From: Multifurca ochricompacta
Lineage: Eukaryota > Basidiomycota > Agaricomycetes > Russulales > Russulaceae
DNA: 17,849 bases
Assembly (NCBI GenBank): GCA_022496185.1
Contig: WTXG01000497.1
Coordinates: 1-17,849 of the forward strand
Direction of reading: 5' to 3'
Positions 8,016 to 16,685 of the stretch are shown here, piece by piece (the first letter of the stretch is position 1; the number at the start of each line of letters is the position of its first letter). A model generated the notes under the pieces. The model saw only the letters and a program-made list of their open reading frames with translations, searched no databases and was not told the origin of the DNA. Position numbers and translations under genes: made by a program.

Positions 8016-8825
8016 GTAACACTTGGCCATCTAAATGTTGACGCTGTTCTCCAAATGATGCGAAAGGGGATGGTTAAGGGGATGGACATTACCTCAAAAA
8101 CCAGTCCACCTGACCTCTGCGAACCATGCCTCAAAGGGAAGCAAACATGTACTGAGATCCAGAGGGAAACTGGGACCAGATCAACCCAAGTCCTAGGGCA
8201 AATCTTCTCAGATGTCTGTGGCAAGATGCCACAATGATCTCACCAAGGATTTGAATATTTCATCACCTGGGTGGATGATAAGTCCTGAAGAGTTTTTGTC
8301 ACCAGCCTGCACAAAAAATCCAAAGTGACTCACCATCTACAACACTTTGTAGCTCACACAGAAGTTGAAACAGGTCAGTGAGTAAGAGTGCTGTGCACAG
8401 ATGGAGGGGGCAAATACATTGCCACTGTGGCCCAGAGGTTCCTACAAGACAAAGGCATCAAACATGAAATGACAATGCCAGACACACCTCAGCATAATGG
8501 AGTCACAGAGCGCATGAACCAGACACTTCTTGATAAAGTCTGGATGATGCTCATTGATGCAGATTTGCCTGACACTTACTGGTATGACACTTTAGAGTAC
8601 ACAGCTTATCTGCACAATGTCACACCCACCTGCACCCTGGAGGACTCCACCCCTGATGAAGCTTGGAGTGGCAATAAACCTGACGTTTCCCATTTGCATG
8701 TTTTTGGCTGCAGAGTGTTTGTGCACATCCCAGTGAAGTATCACACCAAGCTTGGTGCATGGTCCATCTTGTGCACATTCTTGGGGTATGCTCAGAGTCA
8801 CAAAGCTTATCATCTAGTGCATTGC
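8016..8825 (+). pseudogene. pol: copia pre-integrase zinc region and integrase, three stops
   Basis: The frame carries LGHLNVDAV and CEPCLKGKQ (the pre-integrase H2C2 region), then an integrase core. The first catalytic Asp is in FSDVCGK, the second in CTDGGGKY, and the Glu in NGVTERMN, with exactly 35 residues between the second Asp and the Glu. Three TGA stops interrupt it at 8235, 8286 and 8379, and each is at a position where related copia proteins usually have Arg, as a CGA codon would give after deamination. The frame ends at YHLVH, where the solo LTR begins, and resumes after it at 9422. The copy is dead as it stands. Confidence 0.87.
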
Positions 8826-9421
8826 TGTTACAAACCCTGCTGCATCATCTTGTTCTCCTTTTCTTTTCACATGATCCACTGTTTGGCCATGCTTGCCTCT
8901 TGTTGATCATGTTTACATCTTCTTTTGTACTTGTTTGTTTCTTATCTTTGACTCATGCTGTGCTTATTGGTGACTTGTACATTACACAAGGACTCTTACA
9001 TATTTTCCCACCAGAATTGCAACTATACCAGATATGTCTACATATATTCTCACCTGGCCCACCTTTGCTCTGTTTCCCCATTTAGTTACATTACGACTTC
9101 ATTGATACATCAAGTACTTCACTCTGATTCAGACTCCAACCTCTATTACATATATAAGGCCCACCTAGATAGCCTGTATACCTTGGACTCAACTTCTTAA
9201 TCAACTTGGTGCATTACCTTCTGGGTGATTCCTAAGACCTGACTCTTGAACTTGTCTCAGTGCTTCTGGCACTCCTCTGCTCACTGATACTAAGGGATTA
9301 GCTCCTTGGTATTGACTCTTCACTTGACTCTGTGCATTAGTAATGCAGTGCACAAAGACTTTGTAGTTTTGCTATGTGACTTCGTCACATGTCATGCTGA
9401 ATGCCTGCACCAGGCATTACA
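8826..9421 (+). repeat. solo LTR (596 bp) splitting the copia ORF
   Basis: Ends are TGTTACA and GCATTACA; length and sequence match the LTR at 7159-7754. The copia reading frame stops at its left edge and resumes in the correct frame at its right edge once the LTR and 5 bp are removed. The flanks are ATTGC (8821-8825) and ATCAC (9422-9426). They differ at two places, both explained by one original ATCGC that lost its CpG on opposite strands. TATATAAG is at 9151-9158, with GGACTCAACTT at 9185-9195, 34 nt on. Confidence 0.88.
9151..9195 (+). promoter_or_regulatory. LTR promoter in the solo LTR
   Basis: TATATAAG (9151-9158) and the 11-mer GGACTCAACTT (9185-9195) keep the spacing of the other family LTRs. 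Two positions differ from the copy at 7517, one of them a CpG change. Confidence 0.5.
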
Positions 9422-10971
9422 ATCACCCAACAGGCCATTTCTACAAGTTGCATGATGTTGTATTCAATGAAGGGGGGCCAGCCAGTGAAAGAGTCATCAT
9501 TGAATTTGATGATACAGAGCCCAGTGAGGGCAATAAAAATGAAAACATTATAGAGCCACTACCTAATACACCAGTGCAAAACCCTAGCCAACTTCAGCAA
9601 AGTAGTGACAGTGAAGTAGAAAGTGCACTCACAGAGACCCCCACATCTGCACCGACATTGACACCAATGCCTATCACCACCTGACCAAAGCAAACCATGC
9701 ACCCCCCTATCCACAACAATGACCCTCATTACTCTGTTAGTTCCTACAAAACAAAAGGAAACCCTACAGAGCAAGCCAACATCACACAGCCTGAGTTAGC
9801 AAGTGACCCATGCACCTTCAAAGAAGCTATGGTGCGACCCAATGCCAGCGAATGGGAAGCTGCTTGCCAGGAAGAGATGCAATCATTCAAGTCCATGGGA
9901 GTGTACAAAGTTGTCAAATGTCCCAAAGGGTGCAAGGTGGTTGGCAGCAAATGGGTGTTCTGCACAAAGCATGGGCCAACTGGAGAGGTCTTGAGGCACA
10001 AGGCTCATATCATCACACAGGGTTTCACTCAAGTTGAAGGAGTTGACTATGATGAAACATTTGCCCCAGTGGCAAAGTTTGCATCACTTCATGCAATCCT
10101 TGCACTAGTGACTGAATACAACCTGGAAGTTCACCAAATGGATGTGAAGTCAGCATACCTGAACAGTGAACTAAAAGAAGAAATTTACATGGAGCCACCT
10201 CCTGGTTTTGATGTTCCCAAGGGGATGGTACTCCAACTCATCAAGGCAGTCTATGGAACAAAACAAGGTGGCCACATTTGGTATCAAGACATCAGAGCTA
10301 AGCTTGAAAGCATAGGATACCAATGCACCAAAGCCAACCACACAGTTTTTGTCCACTGCAGAAACCCAAAGTCATCCATCATTGCCCTCTACATTGACAA
10401 CATTACTATGGTGTCAAAGGACTTAAGAGAGATCAATGAGGACAAAGAGGCACTCAGGAAGGCCTATGAGATGACTGACCTGGGCAAAATCACCTGGATT
10501 CTTGGGATGCACATCACGCATGACCATGATGCCAGATGGATGGCGCTCTCTCAAGAAAAATATATTGAAGAAATCTTGACATGTTTTGGAAAATCTGACA
10601 TGCAACCCATTAGCACCCCCACCCTCACAAACGAGCATCTAAAGAAGCTCAACTCACCTACAGTTGACGTCAAAAGGTACCAGCAAGCAATTGGCACCTT
10701 GATGTACCCTATGCTTGGCACCTGTTTTGACCTAGCATACACTATTGCAGTGCTCGGGAGGCATGCTGCAAACCCTGGGGAAGAGCATCAGCAAGCTCTA
10801 AATCATGCTTTCTGTTACCTTAGAGCTATGAGCAGTGTGAAGCTTGTCTTCAAACATGATGCACCTAAGGGAACTGAGCTGTATGGCTATGTTGATGCTG
10901 ACTGGGCCAGTGATGTGAACAATCAGAAGTTGACATCTGGTTTTGTTTTCCTACTTGCTGGAGGAGCAATT
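9422..10971 (+). pseudogene. pol: copia reverse transcriptase and start of RNase H
   Basis: The frame resumes with HPTGHFYK and a Ser/Thr/Pro-rich linker. After a TGA at 9682 it runs open for 425 codons from an ATG at 9697. The RT (RVT_2 type) has GSKWVF, HQMDVKSAYLN and IYMEPPPGF. The catalytic motif reads YIDN (10390-10401) where YVDD is expected, so the second Asp is Asn. The RNase H start YVDADWASD is present, and the frame stops at GGAI, where the opposite copia LTR (10972) supplies an immediate TGA. Roughly 100 C-terminal residues of RNase H are missing. Confidence 0.9.
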
Positions 10972-11421
10972 TGATAAGATTATGGGGGGCCAAACAGGGG
11001 TACACGTGTGTAAATCTTTTTTGAAGGAAAAAGAATTCAATACTTTTTCTCTCTAGATTCATTATTTGCTTTTTCAAGCCTTTTTTATACAATTTACACT
11101 ACAGTTGATTTCAATACAAGTATAAGAGTTTTGTAAATAGGGGTTAAGTAAATGAGACATTTTGTCTTGTGACTTTTCAATTTTGTTGTGCTTGTATCAG
11201 TTAGATAAAATAATCAAAATAAAATAAATGTTTATCTCTTGTAACTGTAAACTTTTAACCACAGAGTCTGTAGAATCAAATGTGAGATGCAAACAAGATC
11301 AAAGTTCATCACCCCTGAGGGGTGTGCCAAAAATTAATTGTTCTAGCCAAAGGCTAGAACTTTTGACGACTGTGGTGTGCTTTTGCACTCCTCCAGGTCA
11401 TCAATGGATCATAATCCATCA
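10972..11421 (-). repeat. 3' LTR of the minus-strand copia (450 bp)
   Basis: On the plus strand it begins TGATAAGATTATG and ends CATAATCCATCA, an imperfect inverted end. It is bounded by the broken plus-strand copia frame on the left and by the G-rich tract after RNase H on the right. It is markedly AT-rich compared with its neighbours. Three short hairpins cluster near its right end. The 5' partner is not in the window, so the exact ends are inferred. Confidence 0.78.
11310..11419. other. cluster of three short hairpins in the LTR
   Basis: CACCCCT/AGGGGTG with one-base loop at 11310-11324; GTTCTAGCC/GGCTAGAAC with loop AAA at 11340-11360; ATGGAT/ATCCAT with loop CATA at 11404-11419. All stems are perfect. 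They lie in the first 110 bp of the LTR as read on the element strand (U3). The role is unknown. Confidence 0.65.
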
Positions 11422-12655
11422 CTCCCCCCACAAGTGTGATGCAGGCCCAGGGAGGAGTTATGATAATCTGTCTTCCACTTTGGAAGAGCTTTAGTTAAAA
11501 TATCTGCTGTCATTTGATCAGTTGGACAGTAGATTAAGTTGAGCATGCCATTAGATATCATGTCATGAATGAAGTGATATTGTATGTCAATATGTTTTGT
11601 TCTTGCGTGATAATTATCCTTGGTGGCTAGTTTTATCACAGCCTGATTGTCACAATAGAGCGGGGTGGATGCAATAAAACTTGGGAAGAGCTCATGAATG
11701 AGCTTGCGAAGCCAAATGGCTTCTTTTGCTGCGTGTGTCACAGCGACATATTCTGATTCAGCAGTAGATAGAGTTATGAGTTCTTGTTTTCTCAAACTCC
11801 AAGATATAGCCCCGCCATTGATCAGAAAAGCGTAGCTGGAGATGGCATGCCTATGCTCTTGGCTGGCTCCATCTGTGTCTGTGTACCCTATCAGATCGTG
11901 GCGTTCACTGCTGTATGTCAGCTCAATATTCCTAGTGCCAGAAAGATACTGGAAGATCCGTTTAACAGCTTCCCAGTGTAATCAGCCTGGGTTTTTGAGG
12001 AAGTGCGACAGAGTCAAAATGGCGAATGCTATGTCTGGGCGGGTACCAACTGAGGCATACATCAGACTTCCCATTGCCTCACGGTAAGGGATTTTCATCA
12101 TTTCGGTGGTGTCAGCTTGATTTTGCAGTGAATTGTTATGTGAATATTCTACTCCAGGTACCATAGCTGTATTATTTGGTTTTACATCATCAAGCTTGAA
12201 TCGTGAAAGGATTGAAGTAATATATTGTGCTTGTGAAAGGGAAATTGTTCACGCTGATCTATCATGAGTTATTTTAATACCTAATAGCCAATGAATAGGT
12301 CCTAGGTCTGTGATGGAATATCGATCATTTAATTTCATTTTGTATTCTGTGATTAATTTGCTTGAGCTGCCTGTAAAGGCGCAGTCATCACGTGGATGGC
12401 AAGGATTAACAGGTGTCCTGCCACACGAGCATAAAAGACCCCTGGATCTGCGCAGCTAACACGGAAACCCAGGTCAGTCAATGCACATGAGAGTGTGTTG
12501 TACCATTTTCGCCCAGCCTGTTTTAATCCATATAGCGACTTATGTAGTTGCATAACTTCATTGTTGTTGTTTTCATATGCTGGTGGTGCTTGCATGTAGA
12601 TTTCTTCATTACTATCCAGCTCTCCATTTAAATAGGCACCATTAAAGTCAAAGAT
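11409..12655 (-). pseudogene. pol: copia RT C-terminal part and RNase H, broken
   Basis: RT homology continues from the upstream piece but in a shifted frame from about 12655 (FDFNGAYLNGELDS, LYGLKQAGRKWYN). A second frame change falls inside the catalytic motif: after CAC GTG (12394-12389) one G of the following Asp codon is missing, so LAIHVDD cannot be read. After it the frame carries the RT end (MVPGVE, IPYREAMGSLMYA, GTRPDIAFA), a TGA at about 11982 and an RNase H with STAESEYVA, IWLRKL and YCDNQA (the catalytic Glu and Asp) and HIDIQYHFI. The stop lies just inside the LTR. The RNase H end is full length and open for 128 codons. Confidence 0.87.
11422..11429 (-). other. polypurine tract of the minus-strand copia
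   Basis: The element strand reads GGGGGGAG directly before the LTR TG at 11421, in the last codons of the RNase H frame. This is the usual place for the plus-strand primer of copia elements. Confidence 0.65.
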
Positions 12656-14833
12656 TTGATATCCCAATCAAATCACGCTGCCAGGGCTAAGATGGTGTGA
12701 AAGCTGCTAAGTTTAGCAACAGGGGAGAAGGTATCAAAATAGTCAACACCATAGACCTGTGTGAATCCTCAGGCGACAAGTCTCACTTTGTATTTGTCAA
12801 TTGTACCATTGGCTTTGCATTTGATACGGAAAACCCATTTTGACCCAACAATGTTTTTATTCTGTGGATGCGGCACTGTGATCCATGTTTCAGCCTTCTG
12901 TAGTGTCGTGATTTCACGGTCCATAGCCTCCTTCCAAAGAGGCCAGTCTGCGTGTCTTTGTGCTTTGACTAGTGATCTTGGGTCACCTTCAGCATCTTGA
13001 ATCACTGCCACGATGATGTCATCATATCCTGCATGATATGCGTAATCTACATTTAGATCAGCAATCGACACTTCACTTCTTTCCTGAGAATCAGGGTGAT
13101 GATATTTGAGCCTGGAAGATATCGTCGAAGATGTCGGAGTGCTTTTACAAGATGGTGAACTTTCTGCTGAGCCTTCGTTTTTGCACTTTTCTGTAAGTCA
13201 TGCAATGTGTTCAGATTTATGCATGGGGTCGACTTTCTTCTTTGGCGCACCAGGTGGTTGTATGATCGCTCTTCCTTTTCCTTTTGAAGTTGATGCAACT
13301 GGCTCTGTAAGTTGTTCTTCAATTTTGACTTCTTCATCTTCCATCTCTTCTTCACCGCTATCTGTAGTGACAGGTGGAAGTATAGGTGTGCTGATCATAG
13401 ATGGTGTTTGAAAAGTTTGGGGCATAGATACTGATAATGGCATCATAGCTAATGGTGTGTGCGGTGTAGAAATTGTTGATTGTATAGTTGAAACAGGAGG
13501 GGTTGGGAGAGTAACTGCTGGTGGGATTTGCATAGTAGCCAAAGGTTGCAAGGTTGCAGTAGCATAGCTTGGAGGTGGTGAGTAAATGGAAATAGTCAGA
13601 GGGATGAACTTGAAGTTTCGTTCCACCGAAATGGTTTGCTTGTCTGGCCAGTACACACAGGAAGTGTGTGTGCTATCTTGATCGTAGCCAACCCATCGCA
13701 CTTCAAGTCCTCATGTGTCGAGTTTTGAGCCTACATGGTGGTGAACCCAAATATTTTGTCCCCACTCAGGCACTCTCTCTAAGTTAGGTTTCTCCCGGTA
13801 AAGACACTTGAATGGTGTGACATTACCGAGTGCTTTGGTAGATGTACGGTTTTTTAACCATACAGCATGATGAATAGCCTCCCCCCATAAATATTTAGGC
13901 AGTTGCACGTGATGGAGGATGGTGTGCACACATTCTAGAAGATGGTGGTTTAGAGATTCTGCCACACCATTGTGTTGCAGAGTATTGTGAGTCGTAAGTC
14001 ATCATTCGGTACCTTGATCTTTCAAAAACTTTGTGAATTCATTACTCATGAATTCACCTCCATGGTCGGATCACAATCGTCAAATGCATACTCCATGCTG
14101 AGTTAAGGCCCAAGCTGCAAAGCTCTTGTATGCTTGCAGTGCCTCATCTTTGCTCTTCAAGAGCTCTAATCTGGTAAATTGCATATAATCATCAGTAAAT
14201 GTCACATAATATTTTCGCCCTCCAATGGTAGAAGTGGGCAATGGTCCCCACAAGTCAGTGTGGATCTCCTCTCCAAAAGCCTTGGCTGGTGGTGCAGCAC
14301 GCTCCTTCTTTATGGCCTTGTGTGTTAACTTAGCATAATCGCACAAATCGCAATAAAAAGGGGAATGATCGTCTATTAGACGCAGTCTGGTGACTGCATG
14401 GCTGTGAATCAAAGTGCGAATTGCATCCACTGAGATGTGACCAAGTTGCTTGTGGAGCATGGGAAGATCTACTTCTTCTGGTATAGCTGCTGCCGCGGTT
14501 AGATTTGAATGCTTGACTTTGTACAATCCATTTGCATTTGCTGCTATACTGCCAATTTGAAGTCCTTTTTCATTTTTGATATTGCAACAACTACCTTGGA
14601 AGGATACTGAATATCCTGCACTCGCGATGCGTCCTATGGATACAACAGTAAGCGGAATGTCTGGCGCATGCAAGATATCATGCAAGATAATTGGAGTAGT
14701 CAATGTTCCATTAGGCACTTCAATCTGAAGATTGCTGGTACCAATGGCATAGAAAAATCGCTTGTCAGCAGTGCTAATTGGTTGAGGGGAAATGGGCTGA
14801 TAGGAGAGGAATTGATGATGAAAAGGGGAAATG
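12656..14833 (-). pseudogene. pol: copia protease end, integrase, linker and RT start, broken by TGAs
   Basis: A single frame runs from the solo LTR edge at 14833 to about 12656. It begins just after the protease motif (ISPF, then AADKR-like STADKR), has LHAPD and VVSIGR, the pre-integrase HKQLGHISVDA with CDLC, and an integrase with D in HTDLWGP, D in SDHGGEF and E in NGVAES. An acidic and Pro-rich linker leads to the RT start (WKEAMDREI, GSKWVFRIK, YFDTFSPVAKL). TGA stops interrupt it near 14080, 14069, 13992, 13711, 13198, 12769 and 12685, many where Arg is expected. A frame change near 12655 passes to the next piece. Confidence 0.88.
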
Positions 14834-15350
14834 TGTGACAGAATTCTCCCTGTGACGTTACTAATGACTTGACATTGTGTTTCACCGGTGTTTTGGCTTA
14901 CTGAGGGCCTAACCCCTCCTAATTCTCCTTAGTTCTAGCTCATTCTACTGCACAACCATTTAGATACTATGTCATAGTCCTAGAACCTTCTATTTACTAT
15001 GACATAGCTAGTTCTACATGTATTTAAAGACCTACTAGAGTAGAGAGACAGACTAAGTCTGTTCTCTTGTATTCAATCAGAGGTGCTTCGGAATCCTTGA
15101 ATCCTCTCAGTTAGAGCCCCACTTGAACTCTCCAAGATGTGACTTGGAGAGCCTTCATCATCTTGAACTTGCTGCAGGACTGAGCGTCTCTGCCGTCAAC
15201 TTCGAATCTCACGCACATGCCCTATCGACTTTGTTGTGGGCTTGAACTGACTTGACTTTGCTGTGACCTAGAGCCTTGACTTATCTTGATGCGACTTGGG
15301 AGGCTAGCTCCCACACGATCCCCGACACAGTTCCACACCTAACTGTGACA
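14834..15350 (+). repeat. solo LTR (517 bp) in the copia protease motif
   Basis: Ends are TGTGACAG and CTGTGACA (TG...CA), with perfect 5-bp duplications AAATG at 14829-14833 and 15351-15355. On its right the minus strand reads ELYDSGALRHI, the protease active site; on its left the same frame continues with ISPF. LTR plus duplication is 522 bp, a multiple of three. A TATTTAAA box at 15021-15028 suggests plus orientation. A perfect 7-bp hairpin (15048-15062) lies where the RNA would start. It is not visibly related to the other LTRs here. Confidence 0.88.
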
Positions 15351-16061
15351 AAATGTGCCGCAAGGCACCAGAATCATAAAGCTCGGCTTCACAGGTACTT
15401 GCTGCATTTGCCGTTTCTCATACTGATGAATTATTTTGCTCTTCAAAGCTTGTTGTTTCAACAGCCCAGGATTCGATGTCTGTCATCATCTTGTCTGTGT
15501 TCTCTGTTGCTACAGCGGCATTGTCATTGTTGCTCTTGTTTTTCTTTGGCCCTTGGCCTTCTTTCCCTCCTCCTCTGGCCCAGCATTCCACTTTAACATG
15601 CCCTTTCTTGTGGCAGTTAAAGCATTCAATTTCTTGTTTCTTCTTCTTCTGCTAGGTTCTTGCCACGAATGCCTTGTCTTGAGGCGTTTTTCAGAGGAGT
15701 CAATGTTCATACACGTTAAGGGCAGTACATTTTACAGTGGCTGGGGTTATGACTTGGTTATTCACATTGTACAATGTCATGAGGGATTTGATAGGACCGT
15801 TGTAGGATGGTGGTAGGGATCCTGAGATAATGGTGACATATTCAAGGTCATCTACAACTCTGCCGATAGATGCGAGCTTCTCTCACATCTCATCCAGCCT
15901 GTCAAGGTGAGTTCAAACATTATCTTCCTCACTGCATTTTGTATTTTGGAATTTTCTTCCCAGGTCTACCATCAAGCTACTTGATCATCCCTCAAAAAGT
16001 GTCATTAAAATGTCCCACACCACTTTTGCATGTGTAGCAGTCTTTATTCGATTAAAGACTG
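15351..16061 (-). pseudogene. gag: copia Gag and protease start, broken by stops
   Basis: The minus-strand frame starting at 16059 reads a copia Gag (UBN2-like): HAKVVWDILMTLFEG, THLDRLDEM, EKLASIGRVVDDLEYV, ISGSLPPSYNGPIKSLM. Then come a Lys-rich patch, the CCHC knuckle CFNCHKKGHVKVEC, a basic GPKKNKSN stretch, and DDIESWAVE-like and ELYDSGALRHI protease sequence, whose DSGA is intact. TGA stops follow EG, NV, DEM, YEH, LL and SSV, and one TAG precedes QKKKK. No frame change is needed for the segment I could follow, though the part before the Lys-rich patch is poorly conserved. The N-terminus is beyond the LTR junction at 16061. Confidence 0.83.
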
Positions 16062-16654
16062 TGTTATGTCTGGTGCAGGACATTCCACACAACTTGTGTG
16101 ACAGCATAATCCATAGGTTCAGATAAGAAACCAATAAGGCTTCTTGGAGTTCAAGGGGGACAAGTCAAAGTCAAAGAGGCTGTACTCTAAGACAATGTTG
16201 AGTGGAAGAGTGCCAGAAGCACTGAGACAACCGAGTTTTAGAGATTCAAGGGGAAGTCCAGAAGACAAGCACCAATGTATTCAATAAGTTGAGTCTGAAG
16301 TCTACAAGGTAGCTACATTGGACTTATATACATAATTCAGTGGGCATCTACAAGATAAGGGTATGGAGTCAAGTGGGCCTGAATATATGAAAGCGGATGG
16401 CGTAAAGCTGAACTTCTGATAGGGGATTAAGTAAGTGTCTGGTCGTAATGATAAGAAGATAAGAGATAAGGGATAAGGGGTCAAACATAAGCAAACGTCA
16501 AGTCAACTAGTACAAAGTGAATCATGGGGATGGAAGCAGAGCATGTGATGGGTCCCAGGATGGAGACATGATTGAGAAATGTAAAGTAGGTGGTAAGGAG
16601 GGGTCGTCATTGGGGAGTAAGAAGAAATGGGGGTGGACAGCAGAGGTTGTAACA
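16062..16654 (-). repeat. 3' LTR of gag-only copy 2 (593 bp)
   Basis: Ends are TGTTATG and TGTAACA. It follows the polypurine tract of copy 2. It aligns over nearly its whole length with the gypsy LTR at 4721-5306, including the TATA box, and shares a 32-nt identical block (16199-16230, minus strand) with the LTR at 7159. Copia gag sequence begins directly at 16061. Confidence 0.88.
16286..16330 (-). promoter_or_regulatory. LTR promoter: TATA box and predicted start 11-mer
   Basis: TATATAAG reads 16330 to 16323 on the minus strand and AGACTCAACTT begins at 16296, 34 nt on, as in the gypsy LTR. No complement of the 11-mer is seen beside this LTR, as expected for a 3' LTR. Confidence 0.6.
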
Positions 16655-16668
16655 TCACCCCCTCTTCT
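16655..16668 (-). other. polypurine tract of gag-only copy 2
   Basis: The minus strand reads AGAAGAGGGGGTGA directly before the LTR TG. The core AGAGGGGGT is shared with copy 1 (7147-7156). Confidence 0.75.
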
Positions 16669-16685
16669 GGTTCTAGCAGACCCAG

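Larger units (their letters stand above)
7755..10971 (+). mobile_element. Ty1/copia element, decayed, both ends missing
   Basis: Integrase precedes RT and RNase H on the plus strand, the copia order. Its left part is cut by the LTR of gag-only copy 1 at 7754/7755. Its right part is cut in RNase H at 10971/10972 by the LTR of a second, opposite copia element. A solo LTR splits it at 8826-9421. Removing that LTR and one duplication leaves a single frame with a handful of TGA stops, so this is one old element and not several fragments. Confidence 0.88.
10972..16061 (-). mobile_element. Ty1/copia element, minus strand, 5' LTR missing
   Basis: On the minus strand the order is gag, protease, integrase, RT, RNase H, polypurine tract, 3' LTR. 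It inserted into the RNase H of the plus-strand copia (flank CAATT at 10967-10971). Its 5' part is cut at 16061/16062 by the LTR of gag-only copy 2. A solo LTR interrupts it at 14834-15350. Gag and most of pol share one frame, as usual for copia, with many TGA stops and two frame changes in RT. Its protein differs clearly from the plus-strand copia, so it is another family. Confidence 0.9.

Noticed and set aside
8759..9200. Two plus-strand ORFs between integrase and RT
   Set aside because: They lie in the solo LTR (8826-9421) and have no homology expected for copia.
14700..14885. Small minus-strand ORF
   Set aside because: It crosses the junction between the copia gene and the solo LTR at 14834; most of it is LTR.
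15436..15816. Plus-strand ORF with a long hydrophobic stretch
   Set aside because: It is the antisense of a Lys- and Glu-rich copia Gag segment, whose complement gives Leu/Phe codons; the minus-strand zinc knuckle is decisive.
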